Shown: in pieces, positions 1 through 10,739 of the stretch
Position numbering within the stretch: position 1 is the stretch's first letter
Layout of the letters: every line of letters begins with the position of its first letter
Assembly (NCBI RefSeq): GCF_035046505.1
Contig: NC_089829.1
Location: 29,211,460-29,275,459 of the forward strand
Direction of reading: 5' to 3'
Source: Tiliqua scincoides
Lineage: Eukaryota; Chordata; Lepidosauria; Squamata; Scincidae
Length of the DNA stretch: 64,000 nucleotides
Translations under genes and position numbers: made by a program
The notes under the pieces: generated by a model
What the model was told of the DNA's origin: nothing
Database searches by the model: none
Seen by the model: only the letters and a program-made list of their open reading frames with translations

Positions 1-1439
1 CATATATTAGCTCAGGCGTCCTTCACAACGACCCTGCAAGGTTGATCAGTGATGAGCTGAGGATGAGAGACAGCATCGCCCTTAGGGACAGGGAATGAGT
101 TCGTGGCAGAGGCGACCCTTGAACCGGATGGCGATTCAATCGACTTTCGCCACCACTCCGATCCTACACCCCCCCACACACATTCCCAAGTTACTCTTGT
201 TCCTTTTCTAACAGACCTCTCGCCCCTCTCTCCCAATCGGGCGTCAGCAATCAGACCCCTCTGCGGATCATCCGCCCCCCGCCGCAAGTCTCTCCCCACC
301 CCTTTGTGAATTCTTCCAAAGATTTCCAAGGGCTGGGAGGAGGAGGCCAAGATTACTCGCGTGTAAATAAACGCAGGATGGCTTCAACCTTCCTCCCCCC
401 CCCTTCCTAAATTATGTTTCAGTTGGAGTTGGGCTGCCAGGTTTTTGTTTTTTTTCTCAACCCCACCATCCCCATGAAAGAAATTAAATTTTCCCCCATT
501 GGTGCAGAAAAGAACGTGTGAGCCCAAATTTCCGTGTTCGACGCTATTGCTGTTGTGGGTCTTCCCATCTTTCCCGACCCTCCCAAACTCCTCTGATCGC
601 CCTATATATATAGGCACTTGTGCTGTTCTTCCCCCAAAGCTACTGGTCTTCTCTAACGCCACCACAAGAGGAAAGTTGAAAGCGATCGCCTTGAATTCCT
701 CCCCCGGCTCGAAAATTGGGGGGGGGGGTGAACAGAAGGAAAGGGGGGAGGACAGATTAGCAGATAGGGCCAAGCTCTGCGGAGCAGCCTAATACGATTA
801 CGGATGTCCTTTCCAGATTTCTCCATACTGATTCCGAGAATTTTAATTCTGACTCTTGCTTTTGACATAATCCGCATTTATGGCGAGATGAGAGGGGTTT
901 ACGAGAGGAAGCTATCAAGGTCGATTCCCCTAACTGTTTAATCTGACATGAATTTCATTATTAAAAAAAAAAGAAGGGAAAAAAAAGAAATAGAGTTATA
1001 AAATAAAACCCAGACTGAGGAGGGAGGGGGCAGAGGGGATCGGTGATTATTTGACAGCCCAAGAGGTCTTCTTGGAAGCCAGGTGGTTCTGGGGCCATTC
1101 GGAGAAAAGGCTCAATTTACTCAAATTGAGAGCCCCCCAAAAGAAAGACCTTAAAGCTGTCTTTCCTTCCCCCCCCCCCTCAGGCTTTAGTTTGGGAGGG
1201 TGCGTCGTGTCCAGAAGGGGCTGCTCTTCTTTCCCCCTAAATGTGTGCAGGAGATCCTAAAAACTGAGCAACACGCAACTGTGGAGAGGGACAGAGAAGG
1301 TGACATGTCCTAGCGGCTGGACTGACACGTGTAACTCCTAAGCTGAAGATGGAGACGCCTCTTGGGATATATGCCCCGCTGTGATCTGGCTAAAAATGAG
1401 GAGGGGGGGAGGGAAGGGACTCAAGCAGCCCGCCCCCCA

Positions 1440-1443
<4 letters not shown>

Positions 1444-1481
<38 letters not shown>
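1444..1481. repeat. (GA)n microsatellite
   Basis: About 19 uninterrupted AG/GA dinucleotides, seen directly. The Arg-Glu open frames over it are translation artefacts. Confidence 0.95.
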
Positions 1482-1484
<3 letters not shown>

Positions 1485-1723
1485 CAATCCCGGCTCAGTT
1501 TTGAGAAGCGACACGTATCTCCTACGGGCTATCACTCCGTCGTCCTCAGCCACCACCTTTCAAGAGTAAAAGTTCCCATGGGCAGAAACAATCCCCTCCC
1601 CCAGCCAGCATAGTTTCTCTCTTTTAGTTTCCAAAAGGTCCTCGAGAAGTCTAGAGAAGGTCCTTCTGCGGACCCCATTTTCTCCGTACAAGATCTCCCT
1701 TCTACAAATCAAACGCAGCCCCC

Positions 1724-1781
<58 letters not shown>

Positions 1782-1801
1782 GTCTGTCTGTCTGTCTGTC
1801 T
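1724..1801. repeat. (TTTC)n(TGTC)n compound microsatellite
   Basis: A run of TTTC units passes directly into five TGTC units. The change of unit within one tract suggests a point mutation that then spread by slippage. Confidence 0.95.
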
Positions 1802-1990
1802 GGGCCCCTTTGCCCAGGAAAAGGTGAATCCTTTTTCTGCCTTCAAACTGTTGCTGAATGAGAGAGAACCCAGGGGCAGAGTGATCGTGAATTTCTTCGT
1901 TAGAAATGTAGCACCAAGGCAAAAAGAACTTAATGAGTTTCGTTCCAATCTCTCTCTCACACACACACACACATCTTTTAGGCTCCCCTA

Positions 1991-1991
1991 C

Positions 1992-2076
<85 letters not shown>
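1991..2076. repeat. (CT)n(CA)n(GA)n compound microsatellite
   Basis: About 11 CT units, 8 CA units and 24 GA units lie end to end. The CT and GA blocks are complementary, so the strand could fold into a hairpin with the CA block as loop. Confidence 0.95.
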
Positions 2077-2081
<5 letters not shown>

Positions 2082-2706
2082 TCTTTACACCACTTATTTA
2101 CCAACTCAGGGGGCTGGCTCCTGTGTCCCCTTTGTTAACATTTTAATTTGCCTTCTTTTGATGTCAAAAAACAAACAAACAAACAAAACACACAAGGGGG
2201 AAAAAAAGAATTCCGCCCCACAGGACTTTGAAGTCCCTTATTAGGAGGAAAATCCAACTTCAGGCTGGGACCTCTCGCTTCTCCACCTTACTGTACCTGG
2301 CCCTGCTGAGCTGCAGGAAACTCCTTCCAGACTGTTTGCCAAAGGAAAACTCACATTGGGGGGGGGGGAGTGGAGAAAGGGAGAGAGTGAGAAAAAAATC
2401 TATTTGAGTAATCCGAACATCTCTGGGAGAATGGCTAAGTGGGTGGGTGGGACGGGAGCCTGCGAGATGACCTCCAGGAGGAGAGAATCAAAAAAAGGAA
2501 CCAGGAATAAATAAATATATATTTTTAAAATCTGCCAAAATTCTGTATAGATCAAGGTTTTAACTCTCCCCCCCCCCCCGCTCCATTTCTTCTCCCCAAA
2601 TTGACCCTCTGATTTCAAACGCAGGGCGAGCCCCTTTGAAGCAATCGTCATCATCATCATATTTTATTTAAGCCACCGTCCTCCCCGGCACCATCATCAT
2701 CATTAA

Positions 2707-2707
<1 letters not shown>

Positions 2708-2740
<33 letters not shown>
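2708..2740. repeat. (CA)n microsatellite
   Basis: Sixteen CA units just upstream of the presumed IRX3 promoter. Confidence 0.95.
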
Positions 2741-2742
<2 letters not shown>

Positions 2743-2749
2743 GCCAGCT

Positions 2750-3382
2750 CCGCAGAGCTCGGAGTGATTGGCGATCGCTTTCCACGAGATTTGGAGAGCA
2801 CTCAAATAAAAGATCGCGACGTCAGTGGAGGGAAGGAGGGAGGGGAGAGAGTGAGAGAGCCAGAAAGAGAGCGAGACTTGAGAGGAGGGTCTCCCGGAGA
2901 CTCCTGCTGTCAATCAAAGGCGGGAGTCCCAATAATCTCCAGCAATCTGTTCGGACCTGACCCGGAGTCCACTCAGATCAATAGGAAAAGTGGAGAGAGG
3001 AAGATCTGGAGGCTCGGGACGCAGCAGCAGCCGCGGCCGGAGGAAGAAGAGGAGGAGGAGGAGAAGGCGGCAGCCCCCCAGCCTCGCCTGGTCTCCACCC
3101 CATCTTCCTCCCTCCCTCCCCCCACCCACCCCCTAACCCACCCAGCACCACCAATGCCTGGCAGAGTTTCTCAGAGACGCTAAAAAGTGCAGGCGAGGAA
3201 GGGCCAGCGGCCGGGCTCCTTCTTCCCCTCTCTGCCTCTTTCTTTCTCTCTTTCTCTTTCTCTCTCTCTCTTTCCCTTTCTCCCCCTCCCTCTCTCCCCT
3301 CCCCTCTTTCCTCTCCCCCCTTCCCTCCCCCCCACCCACCCACCCACCCACCCGCCCCACCTCCCCACCACCATCACCCGCC
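2750..3382 (+). promoter_or_regulatory. IRX3: Putative IRX3 promoter and 5' leader
   Basis: This is the GC-rich stretch just upstream of the IRX3 start codon. Visible elements are an inverted CCAAT box (ATTGG, 2767-2771), an AT-rich TATA-like AAATAAAAG (2804-2812), a CRE-like CGACGTCA (2817-2824) and TGTCAATCAAAG near 2908, which resembles a PBX-type site. From about 3225 to 3362 the DNA is almost pure pyrimidine. The transcription start cannot be fixed by reading; placing it near 2830-2900 is only an inference from the TATA-like element. Confidence 0.45.
3154..3183 (+). other. Possible upstream ORF in the IRX3 leader
   Basis: ATG at 3154 opens a nine-codon frame (MPGRVSQRR) closed by TAA at 3181-3183, about 200 bases before the IRX3 start. 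If the transcript begins upstream of it, this uORF could damp or gate IRX3 translation. Its context (caccaATGc) is moderate. There is no evidence that it is translated. Confidence 0.3.
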
Positions 3383-3604
3383 ATGGCATTTTCCCAGTTG
3401 GGCTACCAGTACATCCGTCCCATCTACCCGTCGGATCGCCAAGGGAACGGAGGCTCCCGCAACGGGGCCGATCTCACCCCGTCGGGAACTCTCTCCAACG
3501 TGCTGTCCTCCATGTACGGAGCGCCCTACGCCGCAGCCGCGGCCGCCCAAGGATACGGGGCTTTCCTGCCCTACACGGCCGAGCTGCCCATCTTCCCGCA
3601 GCTG
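3383..3604 (+). CDS. IRX3: IRX3 coding exon 1
   Basis: Encodes residues 1-74, from the start codon through the Ala-rich [16 protein letters not shown] segment to LPIFPQL. It ends on a codon boundary and is followed by the donor GTAAGC at 3605. Confidence 0.96.
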
Positions 3605-4262
3605 GTAAGCACCGCGCCGCCCGCAGTCCTCTCCCTCCCGCAGCCGTCGCCAACTCCGCAGCTCCCTCCCTGAAAAGAAAGCCGGGGCGGGGGGGGGGGG
3701 AGAGAGAGAAGCCTTCCAACTTCCCCCGGGATGTGACTTTGCACAGTAGCGGGAGCAGGCTGCAATCCTATCCGCACTTTCCTGGCAGTAAGCCCCACTG
3801 ACTATAATGGGACTTACTTCTGAGTAGCCATGCATGGACTAGAGCTCTTAGGCTACAATACTATCCACACTTCCCAGGGAGTAAGCCCCATTGGCAATAA
3901 AGGGACTGACTTCTGAGCAGACATGCCTAGGCTGGGGCTCGCAAAGGGAAGGAACATGGAAAGAAAGAGAAAAGGTGAAATTGACCCGCCGCCGGTGTGC
4001 AAGTGACCAACTCGGCCGGTCCGTTTCTGCCTCTCTCGACCCGGGCACGGAAAAAGCCTACTTGGGCAGACGACCGAGCGTGTGAAAGACCGGACTTGCA
4101 AATGTTCACCCAGGGGCACTCCCGAGTGCTTCGGAGAGGAAAGCCCCGACTTCCTCGCTCTTAAAAACACCCTGATCCTTTAACGCCGCTTACTCGGAAG
4201 CCTTGGTGCTGCCCCACTTTTGAAGCAGCTTCTGAATAATTCTGGATGGGAGGAAGCTTTGC

Positions 4263-4308
<46 letters not shown>

Positions 4309-4522
4309 TTTCCGCTGGCGAGAATTGAACTGAAGGAAGGGGAGATTTTTAAAAAAAGACCCCCATCAGCGCATATATGCAACAGAAGACTTTTCCCTTT
4401 TCTTTATCATTAATGGAGGGGGGGGGGCAAATCCCTGCTATCTTACTAAAATAAAATGCATAAATATATCTGAAAGGACCAGTCTCGGATTTTGAGAAAA
4501 GATTATAAATATATCAGTGACC

Positions 4523-4585
<63 letters not shown>

Positions 4586-7500
4586 AGTTTTTTTTTTTTA
4601 AATAGAAAGTTGGCCCCAAAAGTTATTATTATTTATTATTATTACTACTATTATGGCATGTCAATATTGTAGGCCACACTAGGCCTGTGCGGCTTTCCAA
4701 TGAAAGTTGGAAAAGAAAATCAAACTCTTCCCCCCCCCCCATACGCAGTCACTCCTCAATTCCTACATGCTCTCTCCCTTTTTCTCACAGACACACACAC
4801 TCTCACACACCATGCACACACAAAGGAAGCAGAGATAGGTACTGTATTGTGTGTGCGCTCCCCCCCCACAAGGGAATTTGATTGACAGTTCCTTCCAGGG
4901 TGCGGAAGAATCCTAAGGCAAGGTTTCGTTTTGCGAGGGTTTACCTCCCCGCCCCCCGTCCTGCGAGGGCCAAGAGCAGAGGCCACTTTAGATGGCGTTT
5001 CCCCGTTGGCTTTTGCAAAGTTGCAAGTGGTCGATCCGAAGGGGGGGGGGGAGTCCTCCTCGGCTTTCTCTAGACTGGAAAGTGAGTGGTGTCAACTGGG
5101 TTCCAGCCTCCTCTCTCCCTCCCCTGAAATGTCTCGCTCAGCGCGCCCAGTCCGGGCCTGTTTCACCTCCGCTTTGCAAAGCCTTAGAGCATAAGCCTAT
5201 GCGTGTCTACTCAGAAGTAAGTCCCATTGTGCTCAATGTGCTTACTCCCAGGAAAGTGTGCCTAGGGTTGCAGCCTGACAGCCCAACCCTAAGCAGGTCT
5301 ACTCAGAAGTAAGTCCACTTATAGTCAATAGGGCTTACTCCCAGGAAAGTGCGGATAGGATTGAAACCTTCACTCTTTACCTCTCGCCAATTCAACCCGC
5401 TGGTCTAAAGTTCGACGAAGCTCTCCGGCTGGGACACTTTCCTACCTCGTGTGAATTCTGCAACCCGCGATCGCTGCTTCCCAGTGATACTAACTTGGAA
5501 GGGTGTCGCTCAGCCTGCCTGGGAAGCCCTGGGGGCTTGATTCCATGGGGGTGGTGGTGGTGGTGAGGAAGGCTGTGGGGCTGGGAGACAAGGAAGGCTA
5601 GACCTCCTCCTTGCCCAAGTGGTGCCTTCTGAGCCGGGGGTCGAAAAGAGCAGGCAGGTCCGTCCCCAAAAGCCACAGCAAGGTCAGGCAGGCTTTCCTG
5701 CTTCATAGGGTTCTTCTTGGTCACCCCCTGGAATGACAGTTCCACCCTAATGCAACTGGGCCTCATAGGAGAGGTGACTGAATGTGGTTTGGTGCTCTTG
5801 AGCCCCCCCCCCTTGAAAAGGCGCTGTGGCTTCTATCTGTAACCCCCTCCCCACTTTTTCCCCCTTCTCCTCGTCTAGGGTGCCCAGTATGAGCTGAAGG
5901 ACAGCCCTGGCGTCCAGCACCCCGCCTTCCCGCATCACCACCCGGCCTTTTACCCCTACGGGCAGTACCAGTTCGGAGACCCGTCCAGGCCCAAGAACGC
6001 CACCCGGGAGAGCACCAGCACCCTCAAGGCCTGGCTGAACGAGCACAGGAAGAACCCCTACCCCACCAAGGGCGAGAAGATCATGCTGGCCATCATCACC
6101 AAGATGACCCTCACCCAGGTGTCCACCTGGTTCGCCAACGCCCGCAGGAGGCTCAAGAAGGAGAACAAGATGACCTGGGCCCCCAGGAGCCGCACCGACG
6201 AGGAGGGCAACTGCTACGGCAGCGAGCACGACGAGGAGGACGGCGAGGGGGACAAGCGGGACCCCGACGACGAGGAGATCGACCTGGAGAACATCGACAC
6301 GGAGAACATGGAGAGCGGGACCAAAGGGGGGCCTCTGCTCCTGGACGGGGAGGACGAGGACGAGGAGGAGGAGGAGGAGGAAGAGGAGCCCCCGGAGGAG
6401 GACTCGGGGCTCCTCCACTCCGACGCCAAGACCACCGACTCGGACGCCTCCGACGGCTTCGAGGACCTTCCTGGCGCCCAGGAGCGCTTCTTGAAGGCCA
6501 TGGAGGCCAGGAAGCGCGCCCCGTCCCCGGGGCTCCTGCAGCCGCGCTCCTCTTCCCCGGCGTCCCCCCCGACGGCTCCCAGCCCGGCTTTCCCCCCGCT
6601 ACAGCAGCAACCCCAGCAGCAGCCCCCCAAGCCCAAGATCTGGTCCTTGGCAGAGACAGCCACCAGCCCGGATAACCCCTCCAGGAAGTCTCCCCCCAGC
6701 GGCTGCTCCCCCCCAGCCACGGCCGCGACGGCGGGCCCCCAGAGCCTGCAGCTGGTGGGAGCCCCGCACCCTGCCGCCCCCTCCGCCGCCCCCGCGCACA
6801 GACTCGTCTCCTCGTGCCCTGCCCTGGGCAAGTTTGCCAGCTGGTCCACCAACCGGGCCTTCTCGGCCCACCACCATCACCACCACCCCCACCCGCTCAC
6901 GTTACTGAACACTCCCCACCTCCTGGGACTGGCGGGGACCAACGCAGGCACGGCCCCCAACGCGGCGGCCATCGCAGCTTTCTCCAGACCCGCGGACCAA
7001 GCGCAGAGCGCGGAGTCCTCCGGAACAGGTAACCGCGGGAAGGGGGGCTGCAATCGCGTGTAGCCGTGGGGGGGGGGGGCGACTAGCCTGCAGCCCCTGG
7101 GATCTCCCTCCCTCCTGCAAATTGCCACTTGAAAAAGTCCCTCTGGATTCCTTTACCTTGTCCCCTATGGAAATCGACTTTCTCTGGGGTCCCTTCTAAG
7201 CCATTTCTGCCCAACGCTGCATATGCGCATCAAGTGTGTACACCTGTGGGCTGGGCAGGAATGGGTTAAAAATATAGACTGACTTGAGGTCCTTTCCTGG
7301 GAATCTGGTTCCAGAGAACATGTCCACAGAACTGATGAAGATTTATTCCTAAACGTGCATAGGATTGCAGCTAAAATCTCCATTGCTTTTAGAGAGATTG
7401 GGGAGGGGGGCCGCCAGCCTATGCACGTTTCATCAGGACCAAATGAACTCCCTGGGACTTCCTACTCTTCCCAAGAACTAAATTGCCTGTGTTTCTGTGT

Positions 7501-9704
7501 GTGACGGAGAACAGAGCTGGGCATTCCAGTTCATTCAAAAGAAAGCACCAGTTCACTGAGTGATTGTCAAAGAGGAGCCCCAGATCCTCAAATATTCCCA
7601 TTCTGAATTCTCCGCCCTCTCCCTTTTCTTCTTTCCCAACAAAGAATCAACTTTATTAGTTTGTCTAAAGGTTCCGCTTCTTACTGTTTCAGAAACAGAC
7701 CTCCCCCCATTTTTTCCTCCTCCCCTCCCCCCCTCCCGGAGAAAAAAGATCCTGTATCTGGTGGGGTTCAGCTCAAGATTCTCGGTCCAGGATTATTCTT
7801 TTGTGTTTCTTTTAAAATAAAGAAATAAATCAAAAGAGACCGTTTGAAGGCGGGGGAGGGGGGGAGAAAAGGATACTCAAAAATTGCTTCTAAAAAGGGG
7901 TTTGGAAAATATCTTCTCTCCCAGTGGGCTGCTGTTGTCAGAATGTGGTTTTTGCTTTCTTGATGGCATCCTTTTCCTTTTAAAAAAAAATTCTTCTTTT
8001 ACAAAATCTGCATTTGTTCTCAGACACTTAAACCTCATTTACTTGGAAAGGGGTTCCCAACTTGAAATCAAAAACAGGACTTTATTTCCAAGTAAAATAT
8101 GTCTGGGGAGCCCACTTGAAATCCAAGGTGTGACTTCTGTATTGGTTGTATTGAGCAACCATTGAAAATGTCCTCAGCCAAGTTCTGGAGAGTGACTTCA
8201 GTTCAGGGACTTTGAAAAGCAGCACACCCAAAGGTGTTTCATTTTATTTTTATTTTTTAAGGAACTTTTTTGTTTGCTTTTTGTTTTGCTTTAGATCGAT
8301 CTAGTGCCTTGGAAGTAGAGAAAAAGTTAATAAAGACAGCTTTCCAACCAGTTCAGAGGCGGTAAGAGACACTCTTTGACTGTCCTAGAGGGTACATGAA
8401 AAGAGAGATCCGTGCAGGGAGTTGGCTTCCGTGTTAGGGTGCAATCTCATGCCCACTTAACTTTGGGATTACATGCCAGTGAGCTCAGTGGGATTTACCC
8501 CCAAGTAAACAGGCAAGGGATCAACCCTATGTGTATATTGAGGAATGTGGGGAGAGTTGTAACTAGCCATTTTCTACCTCCCTCCATTTCTTTTTTTAAA
8601 AACCACAGTGTATGTTGTTGGTCTCACAGTGTGTGATGTTCAGTGAAAACAGAGAGGGGCAGAACTTGTGGCTGTTTGAGAGTTGGTCAAGGACTGCCAT
8701 AAATTACGCCTTGAGAGATGTAAGATTACCTATGCAGTATTGCTGTTTTGTTTTTTTAATATTGAAATCCTCTGCATGTTTAGCCAGAAGTAAGCCCCAC
8801 TGTTCAGTGGAACCTCCTTCCAGATTAAGCATGCAAAGGATCATGGTGCTCAGAGTCTAATACAAGACTCCCTATGCCTCTTGTGTGCACAGAAACATAC
8901 AGACACCGACCTCTTCTTTTTAATTCGAAAAGACTGGGCATATCTGAAGAATCTGTTCAGTAAAGAAATCTTGGACAGGGCAATGGCATAAATAAACTGA
9001 AGGCCTGCAGCCTGAAGTTATTTGATGCAAGTTGACATTTTGGCCTGCAGAAACTAAACAGTTCCAGGATCGTGCCTACAGTCTGTTGGAAGTCTGTTGA
9101 AACTGGGGACGTGGTAGCCAGTCTGAGTTTGTTGCAGCAAAGCCAACAGAGAGCCATGTGGCTTCTTATTAAGATGAGCAGATGGATCATCACATCCTTC
9201 ATTGTGGACTAAGGGTCCAATCCTATCTAATTTTCCAGTGCTGATGCAGCCATGCCAATAGGGTACTTCCCACCATGGAGGGGTAAGGCCTTCTCAAGGT
9301 AAGGGAACATTTGTTCCTTTCCCTGGGGGGCTGCATTATGGCTGCATCCCTGCTGGAAAGTTGGATAGGACTGGGCCCTGAGTTTACCAGATGCCAGCCT
9401 TGACCAAGTAAAGTAAGTGGCTTCTAGCCCCAGAAAGCTGATGCCACAAGAAATCTGTGAGCCATTCAAGGCCTGCAAATCCCACATCCACTGGCAGTCC
9501 CTGTTGATCACTTTGGGATATTTTCAAAGGCATTTGTTCTGAGTTAAGAGAAGCATCTGTTGCAGTGCCATCTCTAGTACTGCCCACATATTGGATGATC
9601 AGAAAATCACAATTCAATTTTTTTTTCCCTGTGTCCCTTTTTCTTTCAGGCCCCAGAACCAACTGGATGCAGCTATGGTTCTATCTGCGCTGTCATCATC
9701 ATAG
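3383..9704 (+). CDS. IRX3: Iroquois homeobox protein IRX3 (4 coding exons)
   Basis: Coding exons 3383-3604, 5879-7028, 8295-8361 and 9650-9704 join in frame to 1494 bases, 497 residues plus stop, close to the roughly 500 residues of human IRX3. IRX3 is a nuclear TALE homeodomain transcription factor that patterns neural tube, heart, limb and other tissues. The N-terminus reads [19 protein letters not shown]. The homeodomain spans about residues 111-173 and has the TALE insertion (NPYPTKGEK) and recognition helix WFANARRR, with Trp158, the DNA-contacting Asn161 and Iroquois-type Ala just before it. An acidic run lies at about 230-249. The conserved Iroquois segment [15 protein letters not shown] is at 325-339. 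The C-terminus ends VLSALSSS, as in IRX3 and not IRX1. The start sits in a good Kozak context (cccgccATGg). All introns are GT..AG. Identity is from recalled family sequence, not a search. Confidence 0.97.
3763..3838 (+). repeat. Palindromic CAATCCTA repeat, copy 1
   Basis: The left arm reads CAATCCTATCCGCACTTTCC then GCAGTAAGCCCCA. The right arm reads TGGGACTTACTTCTGAGTAG, an imperfect reverse complement of the left. It forms a tandem pair with the next copy 16 bases on, in IRX3 intron 1. Confidence 0.85.
3855..3931 (+). repeat. Palindromic CAATCCTA repeat, copy 2
   Basis: Same orientation as copy 1: CAATACTATCCACACTTCCC, then GGAGTAAGCCCCATTG, and the returning arm ending ACATGCCTAGG. It is more diverged at the centre. 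Confidence 0.85.
4265..4306. repeat. (ATT)n microsatellite
   Basis: About 14 ATT units in IRX3 intron 1. Confidence 0.95.
4524..4585. repeat. (TTTC)n microsatellite
   Basis: About 15 TTTC units in IRX3 intron 1, followed by a poly-T run. Confidence 0.95.
5190..5272 (-). repeat. Palindromic CAATCCTA repeat, copy 3
   Basis: Reverse orientation: GTCTACTCAGAAGTAAGTCC comes first, then GCTTACTCCCAGGAAAGTGT and a degenerate end GGGTTGCAGCC. First of a second tandem pair in IRX3 intron 1. Confidence 0.85.
5284..5363 (-). repeat. Palindromic CAATCCTA repeat, copy 4
   Basis: Eleven bases after copy 3 and in the same orientation. It ends GGAAAGTGCGGATAGGATTG, the well-preserved terminal arm. Confidence 0.88.
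5879..7028 (+). CDS. IRX3: IRX3 coding exon 2 (homeobox exon)
   Basis: Encodes residues 75-457 and the first base of codon 458. It starts [17 protein letters not shown], carries the whole homeodomain, the acidic run, the Iroquois [15 protein letters not shown] segment and a His-rich stretch (about 6868-6890), and ends at donor GTAACC (7029). Reading straight through the donor soon reaches a stop in the intron, which supports the splice. Confidence 0.97.
7029..8294 (+). other. IRX3 intron 2
   Basis: Length 1266 bases, phase 1, GTAACC..TTTAG. It is mostly unique sequence with poly-G and poly-T runs and a remnant of the palindromic repeat near 7340-7375. No gene is seen inside. Confidence 0.92.
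8295..8361 (+). CDS. IRX3: IRX3 coding exon 3 (67 bases)
   Basis: With the carried G it reads [20 protein letters not shown] then QR, the conserved IRX3 C-terminal region. Acceptor TTTAG, donor GTAAGA at 8362. The exon is too short to show in an ORF scan and was found from the expected C-terminal sequence and splice phases. Confidence 0.95.
8436..8528 (+). repeat. Degenerate palindromic CAATCCTA repeat
   Basis: Reads GGTGCAATCTCATGCCCACT, then a central GCTCAGTGGG and a weak returning arm ending GATCAACCCTAT. It is an old copy in IRX3 intron 3. Confidence 0.55.
9213..9378. mobile_element. PIF/Harbinger-like MITE, copy 1
   Basis: Terminal inverted repeats begin GGGTCCAATCCTATCTAATT on the left and, on the other strand, GGGCCCAGTCCTATCCAACT on the right. 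The flanks are TAA (9210-9212) and TGA (9379-9381), consistent with a mutated TWA triplet duplication. It is about 166 bp with no coding capacity and has two close relatives at 47015 and 53986. Confidence 0.7.
9650..9704 (+). CDS. IRX3: IRX3 coding exon 4 (terminal)
   Basis: Completes the split Arg codon and reads [17 protein letters not shown] followed by TAG at 9702-9704. The [12 protein letters not shown] ending is diagnostic of IRX3. Confidence 0.96.
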
Positions 9705-10015
9705 TTGATTTTTTTTTTAATTATTGTTCTAATGATTGTAAATTAAAAAAAATCTCTGTATAGTTACGACTTGTAAGCATGTCCATGTATTAAATGAAAA
9801 AAATCAAGAAAAAAAAGTCTGCTTGTGTACTATCATCTGGATTAGACAGATTTGTGAGATTTTTTTTTTTTTTCTGGAAGTCCAGTGAGAAAATAGGTGT
9901 CTCCATTTTTTTTTTTTTTTGTATATATAGTAAAAAAATGTACATACGTGTGAACCAAATTGTACAAGAAAGTATATATTTTTGGCTAATAAACTGTTGC
10001 AACTTTGACTACAAT
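9705..10015 (+). other. IRX3: IRX3 3' untranslated region
   Basis: AT-rich stretch after the stop codon, with several poly-A and poly-T runs, leading to the polyadenylation signal at 9988. The end at about 10015 is an estimate from the usual 15-30 bases between signal and cleavage. Confidence 0.75.
9988..9993 (+). terminator. IRX3: IRX3 polyadenylation signal AATAAA
   Basis: Canonical AATAAA within GGCTAATAAACTGTTGC, 284 bases after the stop codon, followed by T/G-rich DNA. Confidence 0.8.
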
Positions 10016-10257
10016 TTTCTGATACCCACTGCAATTATTATATGATGATGGTTTTTGAATTATTTATTTATTTTTTTATTGATGTCTGTTGCCATCTTTG
10101 AAACTACTTGTGGAGGATTTTTTTTTTCTCACGGTGTTGTGAGTCTTGATTTTTCCATAATTTTGATATTGGCATTCAGTGGAAATTTGGGATGTACTGA
10201 GGACAGTTATGGACTATAAGTCATTGTGGGTTTTGTGCATGTATGTATGTATATATA

Positions 10258-10258
<1 letters not shown>

Positions 10259-10334
<76 letters not shown>
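10259..10334. repeat. (GT)n(GA)n compound microsatellite
   Basis: About 16 GT units followed by about 21 GA units, 250 bases past the IRX3 3' end. Confidence 0.95.
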
Positions 10335-10337
<3 letters not shown>

Positions 10338-10368
10338 AAACAGTACCATGCAAGAAAATGAAAGGCTC

Positions 10369-10446
10369 CAATCCTATAGAAATTTACCTGGGAGTAAGTC
10401 CCATTGAACTCAGTGGGGCTTACTTCCGAGTAGACATGCTTAGGGC
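10369..10446 (+). repeat. Palindromic CAATCCTA repeat, copy 5
   Basis: CAATCCTATAGAAATTTACC, GGAGTAAGTCCCATTG, then GGGGCTTACTTCCGAGTAGA and ACATGCTTAGG. One of the clearer copies. Confidence 0.88.
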
Positions 10447-10643
10447 TTGCTCTGCAAGATTTCTTGAGTTGTATTACTTTGATATGACGAATATTTGGAG
10501 ATACTAGCTTGTTGGCAATAGTAAACTTTGGATTTATTATTATTATTTTTTAAGATGACAGCTCATGTTTTAAGAACGACAGCTCCTGATCTCTCAGAGT
10601 CTCAAGCTACCCTGTGAAATAAGTTTCTAGGAGATCAAGAGCA

Positions 10644-10719
10644 CAATCCTAGGCTTGTCTACTCAGAAGAAGCCACGGCATTCAATAGGGCTTACTCCCA
10701 GGAAAGGTGGATAGGATTG
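10644..10719 (-). repeat. Palindromic CAATCCTA repeat, copy 6
   Basis: CAATCCTAGGCTTGTCTACT then GGGCTTACTCCCAGGAAAGG and GGATAGGATTG; both terminal arms are intact. Confidence 0.88.
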
Positions 10720-10739
10720 GGCTCCAAGCCCCTGTTGAC

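Larger units (their letters stand above)
1..2750. other. 5' flank of IRX3, no gene seen
   Basis: No conserved protein or RNA gene is recognisable here. Open frames are short and follow low-complexity DNA. The stretch holds several microsatellites (listed separately), many runs of eight or more G or C (for example near 720, 1170 and 2360), and moderately GC-rich unique sequence. Upstream enhancers are possible but cannot be told from sequence alone. Confidence 0.6.
3605..5878 (+). other. IRX3 intron 1
   Basis: Donor GTAAGC, acceptor TCGTCTAG before 5879, length 2274 bases. It contains two tandem pairs of the palindromic CAATCCTA repeat, an (ATT)n tract (4265-4306), a (TTTC)n tract (4524-4585) and GC-rich unique sequence (about 4880-5180 and 5380-5880). 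No other gene is seen inside. Confidence 0.93.
8362..9649 (+). other. IRX3 intron 3
   Basis: Length 1288 bases, phase 2, ending in TTTCTTTCAG. It holds a degenerate palindromic repeat (8436-8528), another remnant near 8770-8840 and a PIF-like MITE (9213-9378). Confidence 0.92.

Noticed and set aside
1560-2244. Open frames over the 5' microsatellites
   Set aside because: Products are Arg-Glu, Lys-Glu or Thr-His repeats from simple-sequence DNA.
3187-3801. 204-codon open frame through the IRX3 leader and exon 1
   Set aside because: It overlaps the real IRX3 frame in another phase and begins in a pyrimidine tract; its Leu/Ser/Pro-rich product is an artefact.
5747-6852. Long minus-strand frames opposite IRX3 exon 2 (223 and 212 codons)
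   Set aside because: They are the antisense of GC-rich homeobox-exon coding sequence; low-complexity Leu and Ser runs mirror Glu and Asp codons.
3383-9704. IRX1 or another Iroquois paralog
   Set aside because: The N-terminus QYIRPIYP, the [17 protein letters not shown] junction and the VLSALSSS end fit IRX3; IRX1 has different ends.
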